Notes under the pieces: generated by a model | The model's database searches: none | What the model was told of the DNA's origin: nothing | Seen by the model: only the letters and a program-made list of their open reading frames with translations | Translations under genes and position numbers: made by a program | Shown: positions 1 to 11,217 of the stretch, in pieces | How the letters are laid out: each line of letters starts with the position of its first letter | Numbering within the stretch: the first letter of the stretch is position 1 | NCBI GenBank assembly: GCA_021234155.1 | Contig: JAJEKV010000133.1 | Span: 684,001-748,000 of the forward strand | From: Isoetes taiwanensis | Taxonomy: Eukaryota > Streptophyta > Lycopodiopsida > Isoetales > Isoetaceae | Reading direction: 5' to 3' | Length of the DNA stretch: 64,000 nucleotides

Positions 1-126
1 CCAGTCCAATACTGTTATGCCTTGCTTAATGACAGGAAAGGTGTCAGAAGAGGTTGCAATCTTTGCTAAGTCTAATTGACTCAACCAATTGATAGTGGCC
101 ATTTCATTACACATATTTCAGCACTA

Positions 127-172
127 TAATGCCAACCGCATCCTGAATGTAATGCCAACCGCATCCGGAATG
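127..172. repeat. Two-copy 23-bp tandem repeat
   Basis: A 23-base unit containing AATGCCAACCGCATCC occurs twice head to tail with one base different near its end. No function is visible. Confidence 0.6.
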
Positions 173-207
173 AATTCTTTGTTGTCTTTGTTGTCTAGTG
201 CCGTTCC

Positions 208-525
208 TATAGCTCCTTAAACGTGGAAACAATTTTTCCCAAAATATGGTTATATATGGCATGTCTGACTATAATGAGCATGCTGTGCTCTGCCTCAAGA
301 CACATTGTAGCTTTGAGTCCTAGGATCTGTTAAGCATGACAAATCGTGATATTGTATTTTGAACATTCAAGCTGGGAGCTATTATTCTGTACAATTGAGA
401 TATTCAAAGGATTGAATGTGTTTTAAACCTTAAAGTTTACAGGCCATTGTATACTGGGCCGTTATGTGGGAATAAATTTAAGGACATGTTTTGGGAAAAT
501 TTGTTCCATGTTTAAGGAGCTATAT
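208..525. mobile_element. MITE-like element with about 37-bp terminal inverted repeats
   Basis: The left end (TATAGCTCCTTAAACGTGGA and onward to about 247) and the right end (about 488-523) are inverted copies with a few mismatches; both carry the core AGCTCCTTAAAC. The 0.3-kb interior has no reading frame. TA dinucleotides sit at both outer edges, which would fit a Tc1/mariner (Stowaway-like) MITE, but the superfamily is inference. Confidence 0.65.
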
Positions 526-1715
526 GGACGATACATGCAGTATGGGTAGAAGCATCCATTAAAAAAAAAATCACGTTATGCACTCCGTTGGAATCATGTG
601 AATTTATAAATCAAATATGTGATATTTGTCCGCTGAAGTAGATAGCTTAGAGGCTACAAAACAAAAATGTTTCTTCTTCGCTTTTATGGAGTTGTTCATC
701 TAGTGGACCTTGCAACAAGTTTGTCGAACCATCTACTATTTGGTTTATCGATCCACTAGTAAATTATGCTCGATTACATGCGAAACACATTGTCCGGTTG
801 TAAGATCGTTCCTGTTCCTGTTAGGATTAGTTTAGTTTCTCAAATAATTTCCAGTTTCTTTTGCATTGTGCATCATTTCTAGTTTCTTAAATATAAGCAT
901 AAGCATTTGGCATAACTGCATTCAACTCGTCTTAAAAGAAAAAAAATGCCATTGTCAGATCTATCATGCGTTCTAATAGTTATACATGCCGAGTTATGTG
1001 ATTCATCCCCCTCTTTTTTTTTGAAAATGATCAAAATGCCCATTTAGCAAAAATTACCAAAACAACGTGTTTAAACTAAGGAGTAATATTTTTGGGTTGC
1101 CCCTGGAGGACAAACCCTCGTTCATGTGGGTTTTCGGCATATTTTGAGCATATGTTAGAATATGCCTAGATTATGCCTAAAACTACTTCAAACTGGCAGT
1201 CTCCTGTAAACTGGCGGTCGTCAGTGTTGCTGGGCGGCCGCTGTGCAAACCGGCTAACCGGCACCGCCAAAATCGATGCATTCTTGCTCTTTCTACTGAA
1301 TCTGAGAGCAGAGCTCTTTGCCAAGGGCCAATGTTTCAAAGAAGAGATAAGCTCATCAAGATGTTTTTCTGCGCCGTTGAAAAAAGCCCAGTAGTTTTCA
1401 GCTCAAATCCGGCGACGGTGTTTTTGGTGCAAGGGTTAGCTAATGCAACTGCAGAGGACTGGAGCACAACATATGAGAATCATCGTAGAATACAGGACTA
1501 TATTATGGCAGAGTCTGGGGAGGATCCGAACAAGAAGAGAAATGAAGATCAAGATCAGATTAGACGGAGCAGTAGCATCAAGGCCTTGCACGCATAAATT
1601 TGTAAGTTTCATCGACTTTATTTACAGTCATAGAGTAGCTTTGATTTGTTAGATAGTTAAAGTGAAACAGGACTATCACCATTGCCATCTTATCAAGATT
1701 TCTCCTGTAAAGAAA
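526..1715. other. No recognisable gene
   Basis: AT-rich sequence. The short open frames around 1173-1652 resemble no family I recognise and overlap each other in different frames. It could hold introns or 5' sequence of the MED33 copy that follows, but none of its translations matches the MED33 regions I know. Confidence 0.4.
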
Positions 1716-2241
1716 TGGAACTAGAGAAAAAGAAAAATGGGGCATGTTCATGCAGAAGCTGCAATTGTTACAAGCATCGGCTTGTGAAGCTACATCTGCC
1801 GTCCCAAGGGAGGCACCTGAGGTGCTTGAAAAATTGGCAAGCACAATACAGATAAGCTTACACCAGGAATGGAAACTAGAACAGATGCCAGTTATCCAAA
1901 CCCTTTTAGACAAGCGATCATGCATTGGGGCATTTGGCAATGGATTGGGCTCAAGACGAATTGCTGCCTGGCTTCCATTTGACATTTTTATGGAGGATGC
2001 GATGGAAGGAAGGAGAGTGCCTTCAACATCAACAGCAGAAGCACTTGCTGGTTACTTTGCTGTTGGATTCTATATAGTTTTGTGAGTTTCATTTCAACCA
2101 CATTCTGGCATATGAATAACAAATCTTTGGCAATACAAGGAAAGATGCATCTTTTTGAACTTGTGGTCATACTTTTACCATGGTTTTGAAATACCCCTAT
2201 GTCAGTTTCTGATGTATACTTGTGGGCATAGACTTGATGAG
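1716..2241 (+). pseudogene. MED33: MED33 (Mediator subunit 33, REF4/RFR1-type) fragment, part 1
   Basis: MED33 is a large plant-specific tail subunit of the Mediator complex that links transcription factors to RNA polymerase II and restrains phenylpropanoid genes. The open frame 1744-2085 contains QKLQLLQA, a leucine-rich stretch and AAWLPFDIFMEDAMEGRR, matching in order the MED33 segment that in Arabidopsis reads like RLQFLEA...WVPFDIYMENAMDGR. Coding similarity stops near 2053 at CTTGCTG followed by GT, which looks like an exon end; the rest up to the insertion would be intron. The gene is interrupted at 2242 by an LTR retrotransposon and resumes at 12863. The N-terminal part of MED33 (several hundred residues) is not seen upstream. 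Given the stop and frameshifts in part 2, I treat it as a pseudogene. Confidence 0.8.
2237..2241. repeat. Target-site duplication ATGAG (left)
   Basis: ATGAG directly precedes the outer LTR end TGTGGCG here, and the same five bases directly follow the other LTR end at 12863-12867. A 5-bp duplication is the norm for Ty3-type integrases. Confidence 0.85.
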
Positions 2242-3888
2242 TGTGGCGCCTCCACCTTTAAACATCTGCGCTCCGCCATTACACTTTCAGCGAGAAATCC
2301 CCGTCCGCTCGACAACCGCCTGGGCCCTCAGTCTACCCCGCCTCTAAGTGACCCTAGTGCGGGGAGGGGACACGAAGGTGTCTTGCGCGCCCTTCCCCTA
2401 TGGGCTCCTATATCAGCGGAAGCGATAAACACGTCAGAACTAGCATCAAACATATACAAATACTACCTCGAAGGGTAGTCCATCACACATATACCAATGC
2501 AAAGATGATAATCATAAACCGCAAAACACGATAGCTCCTACCCGGGCTCGGACTTCGTAAGGAGGATGGCCCGGCCGGGGGCCTCAAGATAGAGCGGAAC
2601 CACAGCGTCATGGCAATGGCGGGGCTGGCATAAGACAATGGCTAGGGTTGACCACTCCATCCGCCCCTCACATGCATACTTTGCGGATGGGCTAGATCGG
2701 GCTCGACATAACTCTAGCCTTCCGGATCACACAAATCCCATGGCATCACCCATCGGGACTACTCCAGTTGCATCTCCCACAGTCCGTCGGGCGAGGAAGG
2801 GTTGCATCTCCCCTTCCCGGGGTCTAGAGGTTCCACGCGGCGGCTAGAGAATCGTGGCGACACCGCGATTAGTGCCGACCTGAACCTCCCAAAACAAAAG
2901 CCGCCGCACTTGCAACTCTTGAGAGGCGACACACCATCGCCCGGGGAGGTGTCGAGACCCATGCTCGCCCCCACCTGCAGTGGCCAGGCCATAAGCCTAG
3001 CCCACTATGGGATCCCAAGTAGCCCCCACTCGGTGGGGATCCTCCCTCCCATAGCCTCTAGCCCGTTGTGTAGTCTTGGAGTCACATCATAGCCTCCATA
3101 GCCGGTGGGTTCCTATGCACAGGCCGCAACTAATAGGAACTAAGGGATCTAATCTAGGAGCATACTACATATGGCTCTAGGTCTCTACCCCCCTTCCCAA
3201 TACAAGAGGAGCACACATGATCAACCATCATCATATAATCATCACATCATGAGAATAATCATAAGAACATCTTAACCTAATCATACAAATCTAACTTACA
3301 GTTAGGGTTCCTTGATTAGGGTTCAAGATGATGCATCAGGGTTCTAGGATGGCTCTACCCTAGATACAAGATACTAACTCATCTGGAATGCTAATTCCAG
3401 ATGAACTACTAAGAGCACTACTCTACATACCTGCTCCATAAGCACTCCCTCCCAATCCTGGCGTCTCCATGGTCTTCGAAGTGTTCGAGGTAGCTCCCAC
3501 TCCTGCTGATGCGCTCACACTCCGGGGGCTGCTGTGCTAGGCTATGCCACAACAAACGGTTCTCGAAACGGAGTTTCGAGCGCGAAGAAGGTTCCCAGAC
3601 TGCTGGAGCCAGAAAAGAGGCCTAGGGTTAGGGTTTAGGCCTTTATAGGTTAGGGTTCACATGTTATGCCACATGGCTCCAATAGGGTAAGTCCGTGTGG
3701 CGGGTGCCCAATAGGTTAAGGCCACATGGAAAATGGTCTTAACCTAAGGTTGGCTAAGTTATATGAATAACTTAGTCATGCCCCCTAGTGCCACAATCTA
3801 TGGTATACAAGGCTATATATGTAGACTTGTATGGTGACGGGTCCAGGAATATACGTATTCATAGCGTATATTCCCCTGGAACGTCACA
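2242..3888 (-). repeat. 3' LTR
   Basis: A direct repeat of 11218-12862. The last 800 bases differ from the partner at only a handful of sites; the first 800 differ more, mostly by small changes at CAG, CTG and CCG motifs. It contains several unrelated open frames that also occur in the partner and look non-coding. Confidence 0.9.
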
Positions 3889-3900
3889 TTCTCCCCCCCT
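3889..3900 (-). promoter_or_regulatory. Polypurine tract
   Basis: On the minus strand AGGGGGGGAGAA directly precedes the LTR start TGTGACG, the expected place for the plus-strand primer. This fixes the orientation of the element. Confidence 0.85.
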
Positions 3901-4767
3901 TAGGACAATGCTATCCTCAGCATTGCGCTAAGGTGACTAACCTACCTTATGCCTGCAAAACAACACAACAAGAATCTATGAACTTAACTCTATTGAAAAG
4001 ATCGACTTTTCGTTAATTACTTATTATGTAATTATAAAGCTATATTTATAAGTTATACAAATTATATAGCTATAACAACTATTATTATAAAAGTATACAC
4101 AATTAATATTATTACAACAAATTTAGGAGTTCATAGTTAGTCTAAAATCTATGACTCCTATCTTCTAAATGAACGTGCTCCCTCCTTCATGCTTCCCTTC
4201 ACCGGCCTGCACAAGTAGCACATTACGTTATATAAGTTAATAAGTTTGTGGTTTTAGGGACCCACCCCCTTACCTACCTCCTTGAGCGAACTACTAGCTC
4301 AAGGTTACCCTACTACCTTGCACTTGATCATGGCCCTTTCGGTTTGAGCTTAAGGACCATTTAAGATGATCCTATCATCGCCCATGATCAAGTGCTACCT
4401 TGTACTCTCGATTTGCCGGTGCCGAAACCCCTAGTGCATCATGCCCCAAGGGTTTTAAGCTAGGGCGTCTCACGATCCCATCATCGGCATGATCACTTTA
4501 ACCTTCACCATGACCCTCCTACGGCCAGTGTGCGTTACCCGCATCGGCATAGAAACATCCGTCGATGTCCCATCATCGCCCACCATGCCTCATTCCTCAC
4601 TCACATGACCCTAATGGTCATGCGCACCTCTTGGTGTGTGTTGGCCTAGAGAATGCCTTAAAAGGCGATCCCATCATAAGCCCACCGTTTCCAAGATTCT
4701 GGCACATGCACTCTACTAACTAGAATACATGAGCCAGAACTTAAGGCTAACTAAGAAACATACTAAG
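3901..4767 (-). other. 3' untranslated region of the LTR element
   Basis: Between the chromodomain and the polypurine tract. AT-rich at 4020-4140, then C-rich with repeated phrases around CCATCATCG and TGATCA. No reading frame of note. Confidence 0.5.
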
Positions 4768-5007
4768 CTATCCTCCTGGCAAGTCGACGTCGATCAAATC
4801 GGAGACGACTCGCCCATCAAACTCCTTCCTAAACTCTGGGTATTGCTTCTCCAAATCCTGCTTCAATACCCATGTCACGTCTTCCACGGGCAAGTGCTTC
4901 CACTTGACCAAATACTGGAGGAATTGAGACCACCTAATCCTCTTGAATGACTTATCAAGAAGCAATTCAGACACAATTTCAACTTGATCCTCCGTCATTT
5001 CCAACAA
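4768..5007 (-). pseudogene. Chromodomain at the C-terminus of the Ty3 integrase
   Basis: The 79-residue frame contains YLVKWKHLPVEDVTW, the aromatic-rich core of a chromodomain, preceded by ILDKSFKR-like text and followed by a basic/acidic helix. In chromoviruses this module recognises histone marks such as H3K9 methylation and steers integration. It follows the integrase C-terminal domain after a frameshift near 5020-5060. The domain itself reads through without a stop, but the enzyme it belonged to is dead. Confidence 0.8.
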
Positions 5008-5019
5008 GTTGGAGTATCC

Positions 5020-6060
5020 AAAACCTCCTCAGGGTTAGGATCGTGCCTTTTTCAATAAACTCACATGGAAGACCTTAAGGTGGGCCAAGAGATCCAACTT
5101 GTAGGCTTGAGAGCCCACTCTTCTCCAAGATCTTGAACGGACCGGCCCACCTAGGGGCGAGCTTCTTACAATTGCCGATGCGAACCTTCCCTTGCTTAAC
5201 CTTTACTTGAGCCAACTTTATCTGTCACAACAAAACAACTCTCGAGGAGTTTTATGTCTATCTGCTAGATTCTTCAAATATGCCCATGCTGTTGAAGATA
5301 CTCTCACACTTCTACCAAAAGCTACCGCATATATGCTGTCGTTGTTGAGAAACTTCCATCTTGGGCACTAAATTATGCCACATAACTATGGTCAAGCATT
5401 GATTACTGTAACTGATCATGGGGGAGACATCTTTGATGACTCTTGCTTCATATTATTGTATGTAATTGACCAGGTGGATGTACTCGACCCATTTGGATTA
5501 CTTGTTCCAATCATAGTTTCTCAACGTGCTCTCCAAAATTGTGTTGGTACGGTCCCTTTGCCGATTGACTGCAAATGATAAGCAAAACTCATCAACAAGT
5601 TGGTGCAGCTCGTGTTGAAGAAGTCTTGCTAAACGTCGCTAAAGAACTTCGGATCTCTGTTGGTGATGATCGATCTGTGCATTCCGTGCAGCCTAAAAGA
5701 ACTCTTATGTAGACCACACGGCTAGAGCCAAGGCGGTGTCTATGGTGTGGCATGGCAAGTATGTGCCCTTTTGATAAGCTATATACCACAACCATCAAGG
5801 CTTCAAGCTTCTTGTTGTCCTTGGAAGGCCTGCTATGAAAACCATGCTGACGACTTCCCACTTGGCGTGTGGCACCGCCCAAGGTTCCAAAACTCATGGA
5901 ATTAAATTGTTCCGCCCCTTTGTCCGGCCGGCTCCAATGACATTCTTGGATATATCGATTATCGCTTCTTCATATCCGCCGCCGATTAGCTACTTCTAAT
6001 CTTGAAGTAGGCCTTTATAAATTTTGCATGGCTGGAAATAGGGCTATTATGCGTGTCATG
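5020..6060 (-). pseudogene. Decayed Ty3 integrase (zinc-finger end, core, C-terminal domain)
   Basis: Pieces in all three minus frames match a Ty3 integrase in the right order. These are: a remnant of the HHCC finger (about 6060-5930); the core start near 5830 (HAKWEVVSMVFIAGLPRT); then a strand ending SLSKGH; a second core motif near 5650 (IITNRDPKF, where N stands in the usual aspartate neighbourhood); the WVEYIHL region near 5470; and the C-terminal LAPRWAGPFKILEKSG near 5140. At least four frame changes and several stops separate them, so no enzyme can be made. The expected RNase H and reverse transcriptase upstream were not found. Confidence 0.8.
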
Positions 6061-6089
6061 GAAGATTGTTCTTACTTCTTATACTTTGG

Positions 6090-9000
6090 GTACGCATAAT
6101 TGTTCTTTGCCATTAGAGATTACCTTCCTTTTTAAAATATTTGAAGGTTTCTCTTTCTTAATCCATTGCACTCTTGCAAAAACTCGCCCATTATGTGCTT
6201 GAACTCCATGTTGGGGTAGATGGCTTCTTCTATCTTCTTGCCAAATTCGCTTGCCGAAGTGGAGATGGCATTGCAAATTGATGCTTCAAAGGCTTGCCAA
6301 TGAGTGGCGGCGTCTTAGCATCTCCATGGCTTCCCTCAATTGGGCTACATGCTCTTCCATTAATTTGTTGTAGATCACGATGTCGTTGAAGAGAGATTGA
6401 TGAAGAAATCATCCAAGGAATCTTCGAAGATCTCGTTCCTCAAATGCATACAAGTTGATGGAGCATTCCATAGACTTAGGGGCATTACTGTGAAATCATA
6501 GTGCCCATACCGTGTTCTGAAGGAGTCTTATAATTATCTTCCCCCTTCATCCTTATTTGCTGATTGCCCGAGCTTAAGTCGATTTTGTAGAAGAATCTTG
6601 CTTCTTGGAGCTGATCCATTATGTCGTTGCTTGTTGAGCTGCCCATGGTTGATATACATCTTTAGACTTCCATCCTGACCGAAAGGATCCCAAGTCGATC
6701 ATCTCCTACAACTGCTTCTTGAGCTCTGCTAGCTCGGAAGTGCTGATTCTATAAAGAGCAAGAGTGATTTCAGACTCTACGCCTCTATAGAGCAAAGGCT
6801 CTCAAATTTCGTCAAGGGATATATCATGGGACTTCTTAATTAACTTAGAAATTGGCCAAGGCAACTGTTTCGACGTAGCATGTTCCTTCTTACTCTTGTA
6901 GTCGGGGTTGACACTTGTAGCTTATGTACGACCTCATTCCTCATGATGTACTTAAGTAATTGCTTTACTGACATGGGTTGCACGATTGGAATTACTTAAC
7001 TTAAATTATAGGGTCCTTGCCCTTTGGTGCTGGGATAAGTATCTCTTGCTTATGATAATAAATTATTGCCTTAGCCGGCTTTAATATTGCATGTCTATTC
7101 TGAGGTCATAGCTGCCAATGTACATAAGTTGGTGCCGATGCTTTACTTAGCTATGCTTGAGGTTGATGTCGACTTGACTCTTGTTCCGTTGGTGCTGCTA
7201 ATTACTCGACCTTGCCTTAATTACTGGCCTAGATTTAGATTTAAGAGTCTTGCTCTTAAAGATGTCCGTCATCTAGGAGGTGCAAAATTACAAGTTAAAG
7301 AACTACTTACATAAATCCTATGGCCACAAGTTTAGTCGGCATGACATTACTTTTGGGCACACATAGAAAACTATATGATTAGATAATTATTCTTGTTTTA
7401 GATCTAATCTATACTCTAGGATCTACCCTTTTCTTACTTATTGCACTCCTGAAATAGTCCCACCTTTGAGTTGATGCCATCTAAGAAGTTGGCCGGACTT
7501 ATTAGATTGCTTCCCTTCATTTGGTCGGATTATTCCTTATGCTGCGGAAGTACTCGTCATATACATGGTCGACGGTTATCCTATTATTGAATCCTTCTTA
7601 GCGAGGTGATCAAGCTCACGAAGAGGTTCTAATATGTTGGATATCTGCCAGCAATGTATACAATTGTTGTACTCCATACATTTTCTTCCCAATCCTTGAA
7701 GCTTTGCTCAATTCTTGGGTCCATCTTCTAGAAGAAAAGACAAAAAAAACTACTCGAAATTTCGTCCCTATCCCATCATGGATGTTATCACCCATAATTC
7801 TAAGGAACTCAACTATCTGATAGGTCCTCTAGCTTGCTCAAAGATGGTGTAGTCATTAGTGGTTGGAGTAGCAAGGCGATGGTCCATAATTTGTTGAAAA
7901 GAATCTGGTGTCCTTGGAGTTGTTGTATGATCATTCGAGTGCTCTGCTTTCCTTCATTGATCCGACTCTGCTCGTCCTGAATGTTGATGCCGATTACCTT
8001 CATTAACATTATCCCTCTTAGTGGACTTGCTGATGTAGATAACATAACGCTCGGTGTCGCATTCCAAGAGCTTGAAGATAATGTTCACCACTGCCGCGTA
8101 GAATCTTTCGTGTTTAACTCATCTGCCTTGAAGGTTATTAGATTCGAGGATGATTCTTCTAACTCCTGAATTGATATTGTTGTGTTGAGCTTGTCGATTT
8201 GATTCTTCATCCTGGCGGCCACATGCTGCTGTTATTAAGGCTGAAGACAATGTCGAGTGCTTTACCACTTCTAACTGTGCAACTTCTCTTGCTGAGAGGA
8301 GTTTATGTGCATCCATCTGCATGGACTAATCTTGACTGATCAATTAATAATGCTGGTATTTTGTCCCCCATGATGCCTCTTCTTGATGGTGTTTGACCTC
8401 CAATCTCTAAGGTAGAAGATTGTCGTGATCTTGATATGGTGTTGTCGAGGTTGATGCAGCTGTTCTGAAGTATCGGGGCTGATGAGGAAGAAATTTGTTG
8501 CAGTCTCGCCATATTCCTTTTTCTGAGGAGCCCACCCTTGCTGGCTTGTAATACCTCCTTAGTCAAAGCATGTCTGCTTGGAGTCTAGGTCTGATACTAC
8601 TATGGCCTATATGTCTGCGATAGTTGCCCTTCCTCAGAGGTATGTCCAATCTCATCCTTAGGCTCTTGCTATCCTAAATCGATGAAGTCGTCTACTTGTT
8701 GGTGGCGTAGTTGTGACATTAGTCATCGATGTCGGCCCTTCCTCGAGACAATATGGCACTTGGAGAGTATCCTTGACTAGTAGATGTTCCTCCCCTAATG
8801 TGATCAATTTTGTAAGTGCCACGATGCCCACTGGCTGTTGCATAGCCCTCTTGGGAATTCTTATGTCTAATCTTGATGTCGCAATCGTTCTTCCTATAGG
8901 CTCTCCTTTATTTTTTGTGTTCGGGCTTCCCTGTACACCTTCTTAGCCTTGATTTGCTGAAGTTTCCTCCATAAGTTTGCCCTCTGCTTTCAATTCGTTG

Positions 9001-9480
9001 ATGTTGTCAAGTGGCTCCACCGTCGAGGCTCGAGGATCCACAACGAAGGTTCTCCTGACCTGTCTTACTGCCCTAAGTACAAGGCAACTAATACTACCCT
9101 AACAATCAATTACTTATGTCTACTTACTCTACAAACCCTATTTTTATGCCTTTATCCACTCTACCTCAAATGACCTACTTGGCATTTGGCACTCTACTAG
9201 GCACTGAGAAAGGTACTTATTTACTGTTATGGGGTGGTATACTTGGTGTGCTAGACTAAATTACTTAGATAGGATGAATTCCTAGACAATTTTCTATGAT
9301 ACAAAGGCATGGCGGAAGGCACTTGATGATAGTGCACCTATAACGTGTGTTGGTGTGTCATACCAACGCTATGCGAATTTGGGCCTTCCGTGAGCAACTT
9401 AAACACATTTTTATACAAAAATTGAAGTCAATTTAGAACAAAATTTTATATTTATAGAGGGGAAACTTAGCAATTACATT
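6090..9480 (-). pseudogene. Decayed reading-frame remnants of unknown function inside the LTR element
   Basis: Broken minus-strand open frames run through this 3.4 kb. Around 6420-6140 a helical, coiled-coil-like segment appears (VAQLREAMEMLRRRH, then FGKKIEEAIYPNMEFKH one frame over). Around 8840-7800 serine- and threonine-rich segments appear (for example VAQLEVVKHSTLSSALITAA near 8270). None matches a known gag, protease or reverse transcriptase that I recognise. They may be remains of a second element-specific protein, or of gag after divergence. Frameshifts separate every segment. Confidence 0.35.
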
Positions 9481-9501
9481 AATTTACACAAAACTTCATC
9501 C

Positions 9502-9870
9502 TCAAGGGTATTCCTTGCGGATGCGACGCGCCAAGTGCAAGTCCTTGGGCATCAGGGTCACCCTCTTTGCGTGGATCGCGCAGAGGTTCCCTTCTTCGAA
9601 CAACTGGGTGAGCTCAGCCTCAGCGGCTACTTGCAACACCCTGGTTGTTAGCGACGTCACCCTATAGTCGGTGACGAAGTCTTGCATGACCTCCCTCATA
9701 AGCCGCTCAAAAGGCGCCTTCCTAATCAGGAGATTAGTGCACTGTTGGAAGTGCCTAATCTCCCGCTTCGGGCATGCCTTGTGTTGGCCCATGGTGGACC
9801 TTCCTTGGCTTCTCGGTTAGTGGCGGCGGCTTGGGTTCCTTCCTTGCGGCGCCTCCCTCCACGTATCGTT
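9502..9870 (-). pseudogene. Histone H3-fold domain carried by the LTR retrotransposon
   Basis: The frame 9792-9502 aligns over the whole H3 core without gaps: REIRHFQQ (alpha-N), [15 protein letters not shown] (alpha-1), [25 protein letters not shown] (alpha-2), [16 protein letters not shown] and [10 protein letters not shown] (alpha-3 and C-terminus). Canonical H3 has [36 protein letters not shown] and LARRIRGERA at these places. Loop 1 has the canonical length, so it is not a typical CENH3, which usually has a longer loop. Upstream, a proline/lysine-rich tail ending [14 protein letters not shown] lies one frame away and corresponds to the H3 tail just before the core; the frame break sits near 9775 in a CCCG context. 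It is joined upstream to the long charged frame. Possible roles (chromatin tethering, packaging) are inference only. Confidence 0.8.
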
Positions 9871-10605
9871 GAGCGTTAAGCGGCGGTACCGGTCGTTATA
9901 CCTCGTCCAACGGCGGAGGTATTCTTCATACGCCTTGAGGCGTCGTCAGAGAGTCGATCCTCCTTCAAGGCGAGCGATTTTCGCCATATACGCTTCTTAA
10001 CCACCTTGGGTGGCTTGGGCCACTTAGGATAAGGTGGTCTTGCGTCGGGGTTAGAAGATTCCCCGACGACTTCGGCGTCCTCCTCCTGCTCTTCTTCATC
10101 TCCATCTCCTTCTTCTACCTCCTCCTCTTCGCGTGCGGGAGGCTCTTCAATCACGACGGTCTGACGAGGCCGGTCGTTTCTTCTCTTTGTCCGCCTCTCT
10201 CTCCCTCTGCTCCCGCTCTCTCTCCCTCTTCTTCCTGGCGAGCACTTCCTCTGGCCATTCCGCAACCTTCTCCTTGCCCTTCTTCTTGGGTACTGAAGGG
10301 CCCGCCTCCTGAGTTTGGTGCTGCTGCTGCTGCTCCACCTGTTCTTCGACCTCTGTGTCCGAGGAAGGCCCAAAGTGGCGGGGACTTCGCCCGGTTCTCA
10401 CAGGTGCCCGCCGTCCCGAGGACTCTCTGCTGCTGGGCGCCTCCTCCTCCTCCTCCGAGACATAGAATGTCTCGTCACTGCTGCTAGGGGGAAACGCCTC
10501 TTCTCCCGCCTTAGGTCGAAGGTGCTCGGGGAATCCTCTTAGGTGTGCCGACGCGTCTTTGCTTTTCTGCGCATTGAGAGGGTGGGTCGCTTCGCCAAAC
10601 TTCCT
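9871..10605 (-). pseudogene. Long charged N-terminal extension preceding the histone H3 fold (gag position)
   Basis: Overlapping minus frames give one low-complexity charged protein if about four frame changes are allowed. In order: a possible start at 10574 (MRRKAKTRRHT); serine/glutamate-rich FYVSEEEEEAPSSRESS (about 10470); Q-rich and PKKKGKEKVAEWPEEVL (about 10290); an RE repeat (KKREREREQRERE, about 10230); an acidic run EEEEVEEGDGDEEEQEED (about 10110); PPYPKWPKPPKVVKKRIW (about 10010); and a basic-aromatic segment EEYLRRWTRYNDRYRRL (about 9915). Its position right after the primer site and leader is where gag normally starts. There is no zinc knuckle. The composition resembles disordered chromatin proteins. 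Whether this is a modified gag or a captured host gene is open; some frameshifts may be sequencing errors. Confidence 0.55.
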
Positions 10606-11200
10606 TTATGGTTTGTTTGGTTCTTGTCATACTTGATTGTGTGGAAAAGCAGATGACGTAAAAGGCTGACTAAGAGAGAGATGGTGGAGGAAAAAGGTTG
10701 GAGGAAAAATGAGGTGTCGTGGGGATATTTAAAAAGGAGGGTCCCCGAATATTCCCTACCATTAATAGGCCTACTTATTAGCCCCCCTTATTAATTACAC
10801 AATAGTACCCTTATTATTAATATATGTTTAATTTCTAATACATATACTAAAATTCGTATTATACCTTTAAAATTTCAAATTTCCTAATGGTTTGAAGTGT
10901 TAATTATGGATTTGCGCCATTTTTCACTCGGGTCTCAGATTGGCATGATTCTTCGACCCATATTAAGTGAGATTTGATGCAGATGCATAATTTTCACTCC
11001 AAATTTACTAGAAGGTGAATTTGACTCATTTATTCCATCGTCTAACACTTAACCTAATTCCGGACCCACTACCTAGGAGAAAAAAAAATTTTCCCCTATT
11101 TTCGCGGTTCAATGGTGGAAATGTTTATTTCACACCCCCTATAGGCTTGTTAGACTACTTTCATGGTCATGGTCAGTGCTAGTTCCTGGTCAACCAAGAA
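10606..11200 (-). other. 5' leader of the LTR element
   Basis: AT-rich untranslated leader between the primer binding site and the first reading frame. No conserved motif was recognised. Confidence 0.5.
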
Positions 11201-11216
11201 CATCGCTCTGATACCA
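11201..11216 (-). promoter_or_regulatory. Primer binding site, initiator tRNA-Met type
   Basis: The minus strand reads TGGTATCAGAGCGATG one base after the LTR end CGTCACA. TGGTATCAGAGC is the standard complement of the 3' end of plant initiator tRNA-Met used by many plant LTR elements. Confidence 0.9.
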
Positions 11217-11217
11217 T

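Noticed and set aside
2155-3092. Several 60-107 codon open frames in the LTRs
   Set aside because: They overlap in different frames and strands, differ between the two LTR copies, and show no motif.
9502-9792. Reading the histone domain as a host CENH3 or an ordinary nuclear histone gene
   Set aside because: Loop 1 has the canonical H3 length rather than the longer CENH3 form, the core is divergent from canonical H3, and it lies inside an LTR element on the element's coding strand.
9502-10605. Origin from an inserted giant virus, which can carry histones
   Set aside because: No viral genes are seen nearby, and the surrounding LTRs, primer site and target duplication fully account for the segment as part of a retrotransposon.
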